DNA of 5,192 bases from Coleofasciculus sp. S288 (lineage in GTDB: Bacteria > Cyanobacteriota > Cyanobacteriia > Cyanobacteriales > Coleofasciculaceae). Of this stretch, positions 1 through 5,192 are shown piece after piece. The notes beneath the pieces are model-generated. The model worked only from the letters and a program-made list of their open reading frames with translations, had not been told where the DNA came from and searched no databases. A program made the translations under genes and the position numbers. Location of the stretch: the NCBI GenBank assembly GCA_020216575.1, contig JAIUYC010000398.1:1-5192 (forward strand). The letters run 5' to 3'. Numbering within the stretch: the first letter of the stretch is position 1; the number at the start of each line of letters is the position of its first letter.

Positions 1-82
1 TGGTATCCGGAAGCTTAGCGTATTTTGTCCTTTTCTGCCCTCCGTCTTCTTTCGTAATTGCTTACCCAACGAGATCACCACG

Positions 83-2296
83 ATGCAAGAAATCTTTTAC
101 GTAGAAATACCTACCCCGGATACAAAGGCCGTCTGCACTTGGTTGCAGCAGTCATGGCAACCCGATCTGGGGGAAAAGACCGTCACGCCTGACGGTATCC
201 GCTTGAAATTTGATACACCTGGCTCTAGCAATCACAACGCTACAACGGCTAAAGTAGAAATTCCGGAAATTTCCATTTTTGTTTGGTCTGTACAGCGAAC
301 CACCTACCTCAAGGCATTTCGCTGGACAAATCGAGCGATCGCAGGTGAGCGTAAAATCCTGCAACAGCTTGAAGGAGCGCTGCGAAGTCAATTTCCCTAT
401 CGCTACCCCGAACTACCCGTCCTTGACCCATCCCGGCAATCGATCTTTGAAGCATTAGCGCCCTATTATCCCCAGACAGTCCATTTCTTTCAGAAAATGC
501 CCAATGGGGAATATGACCTCAACCGCGTCTATTGGTGGGAGAAGCAGTGGCATGAGGGAGTCCGCAATCCCAAGCAGCCTAAACAGATCGTATTTGACCG
601 CAGAGCTTCTCCAGCAAGAGAGGCTGGGGGAGAGGAGCGGCAGAAGGAGAATTTCTCCTCTACTTCCCCTGCTCCAAAAAACACCCCCTCATCGTCTTAC
701 GACTTAATCTATGTCGGGGGAGCCTTGGGCGTCATTCATGCGGCAGTAATGGCACGGTTGGGCTACCGAGTGCTGCTGATTGAACGCTTACCTTTTGGGC
801 GGATGAACCGAGAGTGGAATATTTCACGGGATGAGTTTCAAAGCCTGATTAATCTGGGTCTATTTACTCCATCGGAGTTTGAGAGCATCATTGCCAAGGA
901 ATACATCGATGGGTTTAATAAATTCTTCGATGGTAACAACCCACCTCACCTAAAAGCAGCAGTCTTGCACACGCCGACTGTGTTGAACGTCGGGTTGGAT
1001 TCTGAGAAATTGTTACAGTTGTGTGGTGAAAAGCTTAAGAGTGCCGGTGGAGACATCTGGGATGAGACGGAGTTTATCCGAGCTGATATCGAACCCGAAC
1101 AAGTCGTTGTGACGCTGCAACACCTGCCCACGCGATCGCAGCAACAAGTCAGCGGGCGTTTGTTGGTGGATGCCATGGGGACTGCCTCACCCATCGCTTG
1201 GCAGCTCAATGGGGGGCGTGCATTCGATAGTGTTTGCCCAACAGTAGGGGCAGTCATTGCGAAAGGATTCGAGCCAGGGGTTTGGGATTCTAACTACGGC
1301 GATGTTCTCAACAGCCACGGAGACATCTCGCGAGGACGCCAGCTAATTTGGGAGTTATTCCCAGGTGCACAAGAGGAACTCACCATCTATTTGTTCCACT
1401 ACCATCAGGTAAATTCTCAGAATCCCGGCTCTTTATTAGAGATGTATGAAGACTTTTTCACAATTCTGCCCGAGTACCGCCGCTGCGAGATGGAGAAGCT
1501 GGAGTGGAAGAAGCCGACGTTTGGTTACATTCCAGGGCATTTTAGTGTAGGGAGTCGCGATCGCATTATTGCGTTTGACCGTCTGATTGCTATTGGCGAT
1601 GCCGCTTCGCTTCAGTCTCCTCTCGTCTTCACGGGCTTTGGCTCCCTTGTCCGCAACCTATATCGCTTGACTGACCTTTTGGATAATGCGCTGCGGCATA
1701 ACCTCCTAAGTGCTGATCATTTGAACCAGATTCGCGCCTATCAAAGCAATATCTCCGTGACCTGGCTGTTTTCCAAGGGGATGATGGTACCTACGGGGCG
1801 TCACCTGCCGCCCCAACGAATCAACGCCATGTTGAATACGTTCTTCGGACTTTTGGCAGATGAACCACTAGTCGTGGCAGATCATTTCATCAAAGACCGC
1901 TTTGACTGGTTAACCTTCAATCGGCTAGCACTGAAGGCAGCATGGCGAAATCCTGCCCTCTTACCTTGGATTTGGGAACTAGCGGGTGCAAAAGATGTGC
2001 TCCGCTGGCTGGGTAGCTACTTAGCTTTCACACGCCACGCCTTAGTCAGCGGGTTGCTAGGGGGGTGGTTTCCCGGTTTCGTTCGGCGTCTGCAACCTTG
2101 GATTGAAAACCGTTATCCGGCTCTTTGGCTGCGGCTGTTGGCTCAAAGTTATGCCCTGACTGCGGGTACAGCGCGTTCCGAACGAGTGAGAAATCGAGAT
2201 ACGGTTCACCGCATGTCTACAGAGAATGAGCTAATGCAAAGCTCAAATCAGGGCGAAGCACTCGATCCGACCTTGATGGATATGGATAGATCATAA
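83..2296 (+). CDS. cruA: CruA-type lycopene cyclase, FAD-dependent
   Basis: A 737-residue flavoprotein of the CruA/CruP family, which cyclises the ends of lycopene to make beta- or gamma-carotene at membranes. Seen: residues 1-112 form a conserved-looking N-terminal region; 121-160 hold a Tyr/Trp-rich block (FEALAPYYPQTVHFF, then YWWEKQW); 207-235 form a Rossmann FAD-binding fold with VGGALG at 211-216, in which the first Gly of GxGxxG is replaced, and E234 as the probable ribose ligand; EWNISRDE lies at 244-251; VDAMG at 362-366; and GDAASLQSP at 505-513 is the second flavin motif. Several hydrophobic helices (about 610-695) may touch the membrane. The length and N-terminal block favour CruA over the shorter paralogue CruP; that choice rests on recalled family features. 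The ATG at 83 has only a weak GAG at 71-73 as ribosome site. Odd features are a low-complexity linker at 173-205 made from a DNA repeat and a polar tail from about 695. It converges on the signalling genes. Confidence 0.8.
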   Translation: MQEIFYVEIPTPDTKAVCTWLQQSWQPDLGEKTVTPDGIRLKFDTPGSSNHNATTAKVEIPEISIFVWSVQRTTYLKAFRWTNRAIAGERKILQQLEGALRSQFPYRYPELPVLDPSRQSIFEALAPYYPQTVHFFQKMPNGEYDLNRVYWWEKQWHEGVRNPKQPKQIVFDRRASPAREAGGEERQKENFSSTSPAPKNTPSSSYDLIYVGGALGVIHAAVMARLGYRVLLIERLPFGRMNREWNISRDEFQSLINLGLFTPSEFESIIAKEYIDGFNKFFDGNNPPHLKAAVLHTPTVLNVGLDSEKLLQLCGEKLKSAGGDIWDETEFIRADIEPEQVVVTLQHLPTRSQQQVSGRLLVDAMGTASPIAWQLNGGRAFDSVCPTVGAVIAKGFEPGVWDSNYGDVLNSHGDISRGRQLIWELFPGAQEELTIYLFHYHQVNSQNPGSLLEMYEDFFTILPEYRRCEMEKLEWKKPTFGYIPGHFSVGSRDRIIAFDRLIAIGDAASLQSPLVFTGFGSLVRNLYRLTDLLDNALRHNLLSADHLNQIRAYQSNISVTWLFSKGMMVPTGRHLPPQRINAMLNTFFGLLADEPLVVADHFIKDRFDWLTFNRLALKAAWRNPALLPWIWELAGAKDVLRWLGSYLAFTRHALVSGLLGGWFPGFVRRLQPWIENRYPALWLRLLAQSYALTAGTARSERVRNRDTVHRMSTENELMQSSNQGEALDPTLMDMDRS
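605..677. repeat. Palindromic purine/pyrimidine-rich repeat inside cruA
   Basis: This stretch switches from purine-rich (615-651) to pyrimidine-rich (653-675). It centres on a perfect GGAGAA-T-TTCTCC dyad at 646-658, extended by one A-T pair to 645-659, and further out forms an imperfect stem. The reverse complement of 656-675 matches 2331-2350, in the purine tract after the gene, at 19 of 20 positions. It is translated in frame as cruA residues of about 175-199, rich in Ser, Pro, Glu, Arg and Lys, between the N-terminal region and the FAD-binding fold. I infer an inserted dispersed repeat that kept the reading frame. The edges are approximate. Confidence 0.6.
1132..1139. repeat. HIP1 octamer GCGATCGC (one of five in the window)
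   Basis: The palindrome GCGATCGC occurs here and at 335-342, 1557-1564, 3886-3893 and 4436-4443. About one per kilobase is far above chance and is the known signature of many cyanobacterial genomes. Three copies lie in cruA, one in the universal stress protein gene, and one in the gap between the stress-protein and single-receiver genes. This last copy is inside the protein-like open stretch at 4371-4532. Confidence 0.9.
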
Positions 2297-2310
2297 GGCC
2301 ACATTCCACT

Positions 2311-2354
2311 AGAGGGGAGGGGAGGCAGGGGGAGCAGGGGAAGCAGAGGAAGTG
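2311..2354. repeat. Purine-rich G/A tract after cruA
   Basis: About 44 bases are almost all G and A, broken only by three single C bases, and built from variants of GGGAGCAGGGG. The tract starts 15 bases after the cruA stop codon. Positions 2331-2350 match the inverted complement of cruA bases 656-675 at 19 of 20 positions, so it belongs to the same dispersed family as the in-gene insert. Tracts of this style are common between cyanobacterial genes; no function is evident. Confidence 0.7.
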
Positions 2355-2389
2355 ATTTGTAGCAGACATTGGGCGAATTGATATGATTT

Positions 2390-2540
2390 ATATCTTGCAC
2401 CTGGCGGTTGAAACCGCAGCTATTGCATTCAAAACCTGCCTGCGCAGGTTACAAAACCCTTGATTTTCGGGCAGTCCGCGCAGGCGGACTTGGAATGCAA
2501 TAGCCCCAGAATTCCATTTTGAGGGCCTGGTGCAAGATAT
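2390..2540. mobile_element. MITE-like element with nested inverted repeats and three hairpins
   Basis: The 151-base segment is bounded by inverted repeats: 2390-2405 against 2525-2540 match at 15 of 16 positions, the outer 12 perfectly (ATATCTTGCACC). Inside, 2419-2430 and 2493-2504 form a second perfect 12-bp inverted pair (GCTATTGCATTC). Three small hairpins sit within: GCGGTT/AACCGC at 2404-2417, AACCTGC/GCAGGTT at 2433-2450, and AGTCCGC/GCGGACT at 2473-2490, the last two with 4-base loops. There is no coding capacity. I infer a non-autonomous, MITE-like element. No clear target-site duplication is visible. It lies between convergent genes and could terminate transcription from both sides, though there is no T-run. 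Its right end abuts the kinase remnant. Confidence 0.65.
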
Positions 2541-2626
2541 CAGATAACAAACCAATACCGTTGTTCGCTCTCCTGTAACGCTTTCTCTGCTAGTTCTCGC
2601 TGAGTAATGTTACGCGCTACCCAGAT
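2540..2626 (-). pseudogene. Remnant of a PAS/PAC linker from a sensor histidine kinase
   Basis: Read on the minus strand from 2626, the sequence encodes IWVARNITQRELAEKALQ, followed by ESEQRYWFVI and a TGA at 2542-2540. This is the typical PAC end and coiled linker that leads into the next PAS domain in cyanobacterial multi-PAS kinases; family members usually read like DITERKxAExALxESExRY. The homology breaks at the right terminal repeat of the MITE-like element, which supplies the stop codon. The remnant has no start of its own. Its 5' part overlaps the last codons of the double-receiver gene in the +1 frame, and that frame stays open back into the receiver sequence. I infer decay of a larger receiver-PAS-kinase gene by a frameshift or deletion plus insertion. 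The rest of the kinase is not in the window. Confidence 0.65.
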
Positions 2627-3395
2627 ATTTGAATTGATTAGCGATTGATTCCAATAATTTCTTAGTATCCACAGGTTTCGTTAGATAATCGCTAGCGCCT
2701 AGCTGCCAAGCCCAACGGCGGCTGATTGAATCGGTTTCAACTGTGAGAAAAATAAAAGGAGTCTTGGCAGTAGTCAAATTCTCACGTAATCTCTTTAAAA
2801 CTCCGTATCCATCAAGATTTGGCATATTGATGTCACAAAGAATCAAGTGAGGATTGAGTTTTTTCGCTAACTGTAGCCCAGTGCAACCATTTTCAGCACT
2901 GATAACATTAAATTTTTCAGATTCAAGTAATTTAGAAAGGACTGAGCGCGTAATCCGGTCATCTTCTATGATTAAGATTGAGTTATTTCGAGATTTGTTA
3001 TGTTTTGACGGAGCAAAATAACCTGGGGGGATTTTTTCGAGGTGAGTTTGAATCACCTGAAATAATTCCTCGAAGTGACAAGACTTGTCGAGGCAATCGT
3101 CAGCTCGCAGCTTCATTGCACAATAACGTTCGCCTTCCGTCAGATTAGCGGAAAAAAAAATGAAAGGAATTTTATTTGTAATTGGGTCTTGACGTAACGT
3201 TGTCAACACTTGATAGCCGTTCGGGTCAGACATTCTGATATCGCAAATAATCAAATCAAGCATTTGTTTCTTTGCTAAGTGCAAGCCCAATCGACTGTTG
3301 CAAGTCCCAACAGCCTGCCATCCCTCCCTCCTTAGCAGCTCTAGAAGGATTTCCAGAAATAAGTTATTTTTCTCAATAACAAGGATTTTGTGCAT
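2610..3395 (-). CDS. Double-receiver response regulator without output domain
   Basis: A 261-residue cytoplasmic protein made of two CheY-like receiver domains. The first (about 2-120) keeps the phospho-acceptor D52 (LIICDIRM), S82 and K104, but its acidic pocket reads E8-K9 instead of two acids, and Lys-Pro has become Lys-Ser. A linker (about 121-137) follows. The second (about 138-255) is canonical: E144-D145-D146, D188 in LILCDINMP, T218 and K240-P241. No DNA-binding, GGDEF or kinase domain follows, so it would signal by phosphotransfer or protein contact. I chose the ATG at 3395 because MHKILVIE is a standard receiver start; a TTG at 3410 would add MNRQR. Neither has a strong ribosome site. 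The last residues (YLGSA) overlap a PAS/PAC kinase remnant in the +1 frame, so the protein may be the truncated front of a hybrid kinase. The second receiver is a close paralogue of the protein at 4662-5030. Confidence 0.85.
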   Translation of the reverse strand: MHKILVIEKNNLFLEILLELLRREGWQAVGTCNSRLGLHLAKKQMLDLIICDIRMSDPNGYQVLTTLRQDPITNKIPFIFFSANLTEGERYCAMKLRADDCLDKSCHFEELFQVIQTHLEKIPPGYFAPSKHNKSRNNSILIIEDDRITRSVLSKLLESEKFNVISAENGCTGLQLAKKLNPHLILCDINMPNLDGYGVLKRLRENLTTAKTPFIFLTVETDSISRRWAWQLGASDYLTKPVDTKKLLESIANQFKYLGSA

Positions 3396-3523
3396 TCTTT
3401 GCCTGTTCAAGATTGATGAATTTAACTCAACTAAGTGGAAGGGGTTAAGATGAATTAATATTCACCCCGCAGCTCTAATTCAGCTTGCTCTATTCAAATC
3501 AAGAAACTTTTGTGAAGTAGGCT

Positions 3524-4147
3524 TTATTTAAGCGAGTGTTTTTGATGAAAATTACGAGAATTATTGGCATGATGAAGATGGGAAACTCTTTGAGCCATTA
3601 GCTCCTGATTTTGTAACCTTTCCTGATTTGTGTATCTGACTTGAGCAACGCCCGGATTAGTATGAGGTGGATACTGCACTGTCAGGACTGAGCAAGAAGC
3701 GTGGTGAGTGACGTAGTCGTTGATGCTGTCCGAGTTTTGCTTCTTGGAACCTGAAAAGCGTCGGCAACCTATAACGATTAGATCGGCATTCCAGGTACGG
3801 GCTACATGGCAGATTATTTGACTTGGGCTGCCGAGGTTCTGGGTAAACTCAGTCAAGATGCCTGCGAGAGTTGCTGTTTCCCAGTGCGATCGCAGTAATT
3901 CCAAACCTTGTTGCTCAAACCGTTCCTGCTGATACAGGTGGCTTGCTATATCGTTATTGTGTAGCATTTGGTAGACGCTATCTGAACTGGGAAACACCCA
4001 GGGAGTTGGATGACAATCGTTCGTGGGGGATACAACGTGCAGCAGCATCAAACAAGCATCGCTAGCTTTTGCCAGAGATACAGCTTTATTGAAAACATGC
4101 TGGGCAAGGGCAGAGTTATCCATAGCCACTAGAATTCTGTGAAACAT
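3524..4147 (-). CDS. Universal stress protein (UspA family), degenerate nucleotide loop
   Basis: A 207-residue soluble protein with a single Usp alpha/beta domain over about 1-158. Seen: the first strand RILVAMDNS (4-12) with D10, the strand ACLMLLHVV (31-39), the strand ADLIVIG (121-127), and the closing helix and strand NDYVTHHASCSVLTVQ (143-158). ATP-binding members carry G-x2-G-x9-G-S. Here G127 is kept, but the second Gly is R130 and the third is D140, with S141 kept, so ATP binding is doubtful and the protein may act as a non-nucleotide UspA type. A 49-residue tail (159-207), polar with six His, is extra to the usual 140-160 residue domain and has no motif I recognise. The ATG at 4147 is supported by a strong ribosome site. 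It lies between two receiver genes on the same strand, which suggests stress signalling. A 56-bp element upstream is shared with the single-receiver gene. Confidence 0.85.
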   Translation of the reverse strand: MFHRILVAMDNSALAQHVFNKAVSLAKASDACLMLLHVVSPTNDCHPTPWVFPSSDSVYQMLHNNDIASHLYQQERFEQQGLELLRSHWETATLAGILTEFTQNLGSPSQIICHVARTWNADLIVIGCRRFSGSKKQNSDSINDYVTHHASCSVLTVQYPPHTNPGVAQVRYTNQERLQNQELMAQRVSHLHHANNSRNFHQKHSLK

Positions 4148-4151
4148 ATAA

Positions 4152-4159
4152 CTCTCCTT
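4152..4159 (-). promoter_or_regulatory. Strong ribosome binding site of the universal stress protein
   Basis: On the minus strand AAGGAGAG lies just upstream of the ATG at 4147, with four bases between the motif and the start codon. It is the only strong Shine-Dalgarno sequence among the window's genes and it fixes the start of the stress protein. Confidence 0.75.
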
Positions 4160-4269
4160 TTTGTTCAGAGCAAAATTGGTATCTACAATTGGCGAGCGAA
4201 CTGACTCACTTAGAATTCAATAGTGATAAAAATTTCTATCTTTATTGAAGTTATGCCGAAAAAATGAAG

Positions 4270-4325
4270 AACTTATGAAGGAGCTTTAAGTGTTGCGGTA
4301 AAGCAATAATTAGATACTTTTATAC
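4270..4325 (-). promoter_or_regulatory. Shared upstream element, copy A (before the stress protein)
   Basis: This 56-base stretch aligns without gaps to 5074-5129, upstream of the single-receiver gene. The two copies begin with AACTT on the plus strand and share an exact 14-mer, TTAGATACTTTTAT, here at 4310-4323; scattered identity lies between. Copy A is 123 bases before the stress-protein ATG. A weak dyad ACTTA/TAAGT spans 4271-4291. It could be a promoter-operator or a relic of duplicated upstream DNA; the binding factor is unknown. Confidence 0.45.
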
Positions 4326-4370
4326 AAATAAGCTTAACTAATGATTAATAATGGAGCTTTGGAAAAATCA

Positions 4371-4532
4371 TCATTGCGCCTCTGACTCAAATCTCAAAAA
4401 CGGCACAACCTTGCCTCGGCCTGCAAGATTTAGTTGCGATCGCACTACTAAGTTTTCAGCTTGCTGCTTGGGAACAGTATATAGCGAGTCCAAATGAATT
4501 GTGAAACTTGGGTCGGGCAAGGAGTCTCCGAG
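4371..4532 (-). pseudogene. Protein-like open stretch, small gene or gene fragment, unrecognised
   Basis: Between stop codons at 4535-4533 and 4373-4371 the minus strand encodes 53 residues with a natural-looking composition, for example SFTIHLDSLYTVPKQQAENL and later RGKVVPFLRFES. There is no ATG. A TTG at 4520-4518 follows GGAG with a 5-base gap and would give a 49-residue protein. I do not recognise the family. The HIP1 octamer at 4436-4443 lies in frame as part of VRSQ. It may be a small gene with a TTG start, the 3' end of a decayed gene, or chance. The heptad repeats overlap its upstream edge. Confidence 0.3.
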
Positions 4533-4551
4533 TCAGAAGTCAGGAGCCAGA
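4531..4551. repeat. Three tandem heptads, AGTCAGA-type
   Basis: AGTCAGA, AGTCAGG and AGCCAGA follow one another without spacing. Short tandem heptads of this kind are a known class of repeat (STRR) in filamentous cyanobacteria. This is a minimal three-unit, imperfect copy. Confidence 0.55.
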
Positions 4552-4661
4552 AAGAGAAAGTCTTTGCGCTAATTCTAAGTATTAGAGAAGACGATAATCC
4601 TATTTCACGGTTGATTTAGACTCACTATAGCAAAATCTATGTACCCGACCCGTAACTGTCT

Positions 4662-5030
4662 CTATCCTACGAGTTGCCATTGATGGGTAATTGATTTCAA
4701 TAATTTATTCAGAGTGACAGGTTTTGTAAGATAATCATTAGCTCCTAATTGCATAGCTCGGTAGCGGCTGTCAGAGTCAGACGTAAGAAAAATGAAAGGA
4801 GTTTTGGCGGTAATAAAATCTCTACGTAATTCCTTGAGAACCCCAAACCCACTTAAAGAAGGCAGATTAATTTCACAAAGAATCAAGTCAGGATGGAATT
4901 GTTTTGCTAGCTGTAAGCCGGAGGCTCCATCTCCAGCACTAATGATATTAAAATTTTTTGCTTCAAGAAACTCAATAAAATTTGAACGAGTCATTTCGTT
5001 GTTTTCAATGATTAGAATTAGTTCTTTCAT
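4662..5030 (-). CDS. Single-domain receiver protein with Asp-to-Glu phosphosite
   Basis: A 122-residue stand-alone CheY-like receiver filling the normal domain length, with no output domain. Seen: the first strand ELILIIENN (3-11), where the acidic pocket is E9 and N10-N11 instead of E-D-D; the strand DLILCEINLP (48-57), where the phospho-acceptor Asp is E53 (codon GAA); T83 in FIFLT; and K103-P104 in YLTKP. The Glu, together with the lost pocket acids, implies that it cannot be phosphorylated normally; Glu can mimic the phosphorylated state in some receivers, so it may be permanently active or a decoy partner. It is about 60% identical by eye to the second receiver of the protein at 2610-3395, which retains Asp, so the two arose by duplication. 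The ATG at 5030 has only a weak GAAG ribosome site close to it. A shared 56-bp element lies 44 bases upstream. Confidence 0.85.
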   Translation of the reverse strand: MKELILIIENNEMTRSNFIEFLEAKNFNIISAGDGASGLQLAKQFHPDLILCEINLPSLSGFGVLKELRRDFITAKTPFIFLTSDSDSRYRAMQLGANDYLTKPVTLNKLLKSITHQWQLVG

Positions 5031-5073
5031 GACTTCATCTTTGCAAAATCAAAACATACAAGCAAAAAATAAA

Positions 5074-5129
5074 AACTTCAGGAGAAGTTTTAGGCATAGC
5101 AAACAAAAAACAGTTAGATACTTTTATGC
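5074..5129 (-). promoter_or_regulatory. Shared upstream element, copy B (before the single receiver)
   Basis: This is the ungapped counterpart of 4270-4325, with the exact 14-mer TTAGATACTTTTAT at 5114-5127, in both copies 40 bases from the element start. It lies 44 bases before the ATG at 5030. At its gene-proximal edge is a perfect 8-bp dyad, AAAACTTC-AGGA-GAAGTTTT (5072-5091), which could be an operator or a leader hairpin. The surrounding DNA is very A-rich on the plus strand. Confidence 0.45.
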
Positions 5130-5192
5130 CACAAGATTTACATCTCCATAGACAATTTTCATGAGATAGGCAGTTCAACAGTAAAGAGTGTA

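Larger units (their letters stand above)
4148..4661. other. 514-base gap between stress protein and single-receiver genes
   Basis: No complete gene is recognised here. From the stress-protein side it holds the ribosome site and AT-rich leader (4148-4269), the shared 56-bp element (4270-4325), a protein-like minus-strand open stretch containing a HIP1 site (4371-4532), three heptad repeats (4531-4551), and about 110 bases before the single-receiver stop codon in which I see nothing clear. No convincing promoter hexamer pair or terminator with a T-run was found. Confidence 0.6.

Noticed and set aside
946..1257. Open frame on the minus strand inside cruA, about 103 codons; similar ones at 152-391 (minus) and 504-707 (plus)
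   Set aside because: They lie wholly within a well-supported gene in other frames, have no family resemblance and a composition typical of shadows.
2297..2389. Searched for the other half of the interrupted kinase on the far side of the MITE-like element
   Set aside because: The minus-strand translation there shows no kinase-like sequence; the region is mostly the purine tract.
3441..3468. Possible terminator hairpin after the stress protein: GGGGT/ACCCC with inner GAAT/ATTC
   Set aside because: The stem is short, has a 6-base bulge, and no T-run follows on the minus strand.
4531..4551. Heptads considered as the start of a CRISPR array
   Set aside because: The units are 7 bases, contiguous and imperfect, without spacers.
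4510..4651. 8-bp inverted repeat GGGTCGGG (4510-4517) and CCCGACCC (4644-4651) as possible ends of a small element
   Set aside because: The match does not extend past 8 bases and the flanks disagree, so it is compatible with chance.
4792..5151. Plus-strand open frame antisense to the single-receiver gene; a similar one at 3871-4065 opposite the stress protein
   Set aside because: They mirror recognised coding sequences and have no recognisable domains.

Overview
The window looks like cyanobacterial chromosome. The evidence is five copies of the octamer GCGATCGC (HIP1) at 335-342, 1132-1139, 1557-1564, 3886-3893 and 4436-4443, a CruA-type lycopene cyclase, abundant receiver-domain proteins, and small repeats (purine tracts, heptads, nested palindromes) of the kind common in multicellular cyanobacteria. 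I cannot name the genus.

Left part (1-2296): one long plus-strand gene, most likely cruA, encodes a FAD-dependent lycopene cyclase of carotenoid synthesis. Its coding sequence carries a purine/pyrimidine-rich palindromic insert at about 605-677, read through as a low-complexity linker. Part of that insert recurs, inverted, in the purine tract just after the gene (2311-2354).

Convergent junction (2297-2640): after the purine tract comes a compact MITE-like element (2390-2540) with 15/16-matching terminal inverted repeats, an inner 12-bp inverted repeat and three small hairpins. Touching its right end is a minus-strand remnant of a PAS/PAC sensor-kinase segment. It overlaps the 3' end of a response-regulator gene in the +1 frame, so an RR-PAS-kinase gene appears to have decayed here.

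Right part (2610-5192): three minus-strand signalling genes. In order of transcription these are a single-receiver protein (4662-5030) whose phospho-acceptor Asp is replaced by Glu, a universal stress protein (3524-4147) that has lost two of the three nucleotide-loop glycines, and a double-receiver protein (2610-3395) without an output domain. The single receiver and the second receiver of the double protein are close paralogues, about 60% identical by eye. A 56-bp sequence is shared upstream of the stress-protein gene (4270-4325) and the single-receiver gene (5074-5129), which suggests common control. The 514-base gap 4148-4661 also holds a 53-codon protein-like open stretch and three heptad repeats.

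The carotenoid gene and the signalling genes converge and show no evident functional link. The signalling genes may form a stress-response group, but that is inferred from adjacency and the shared upstream element. I see nothing to report in 1-82 beyond a weak leader for cruA, or in 5130-5192.
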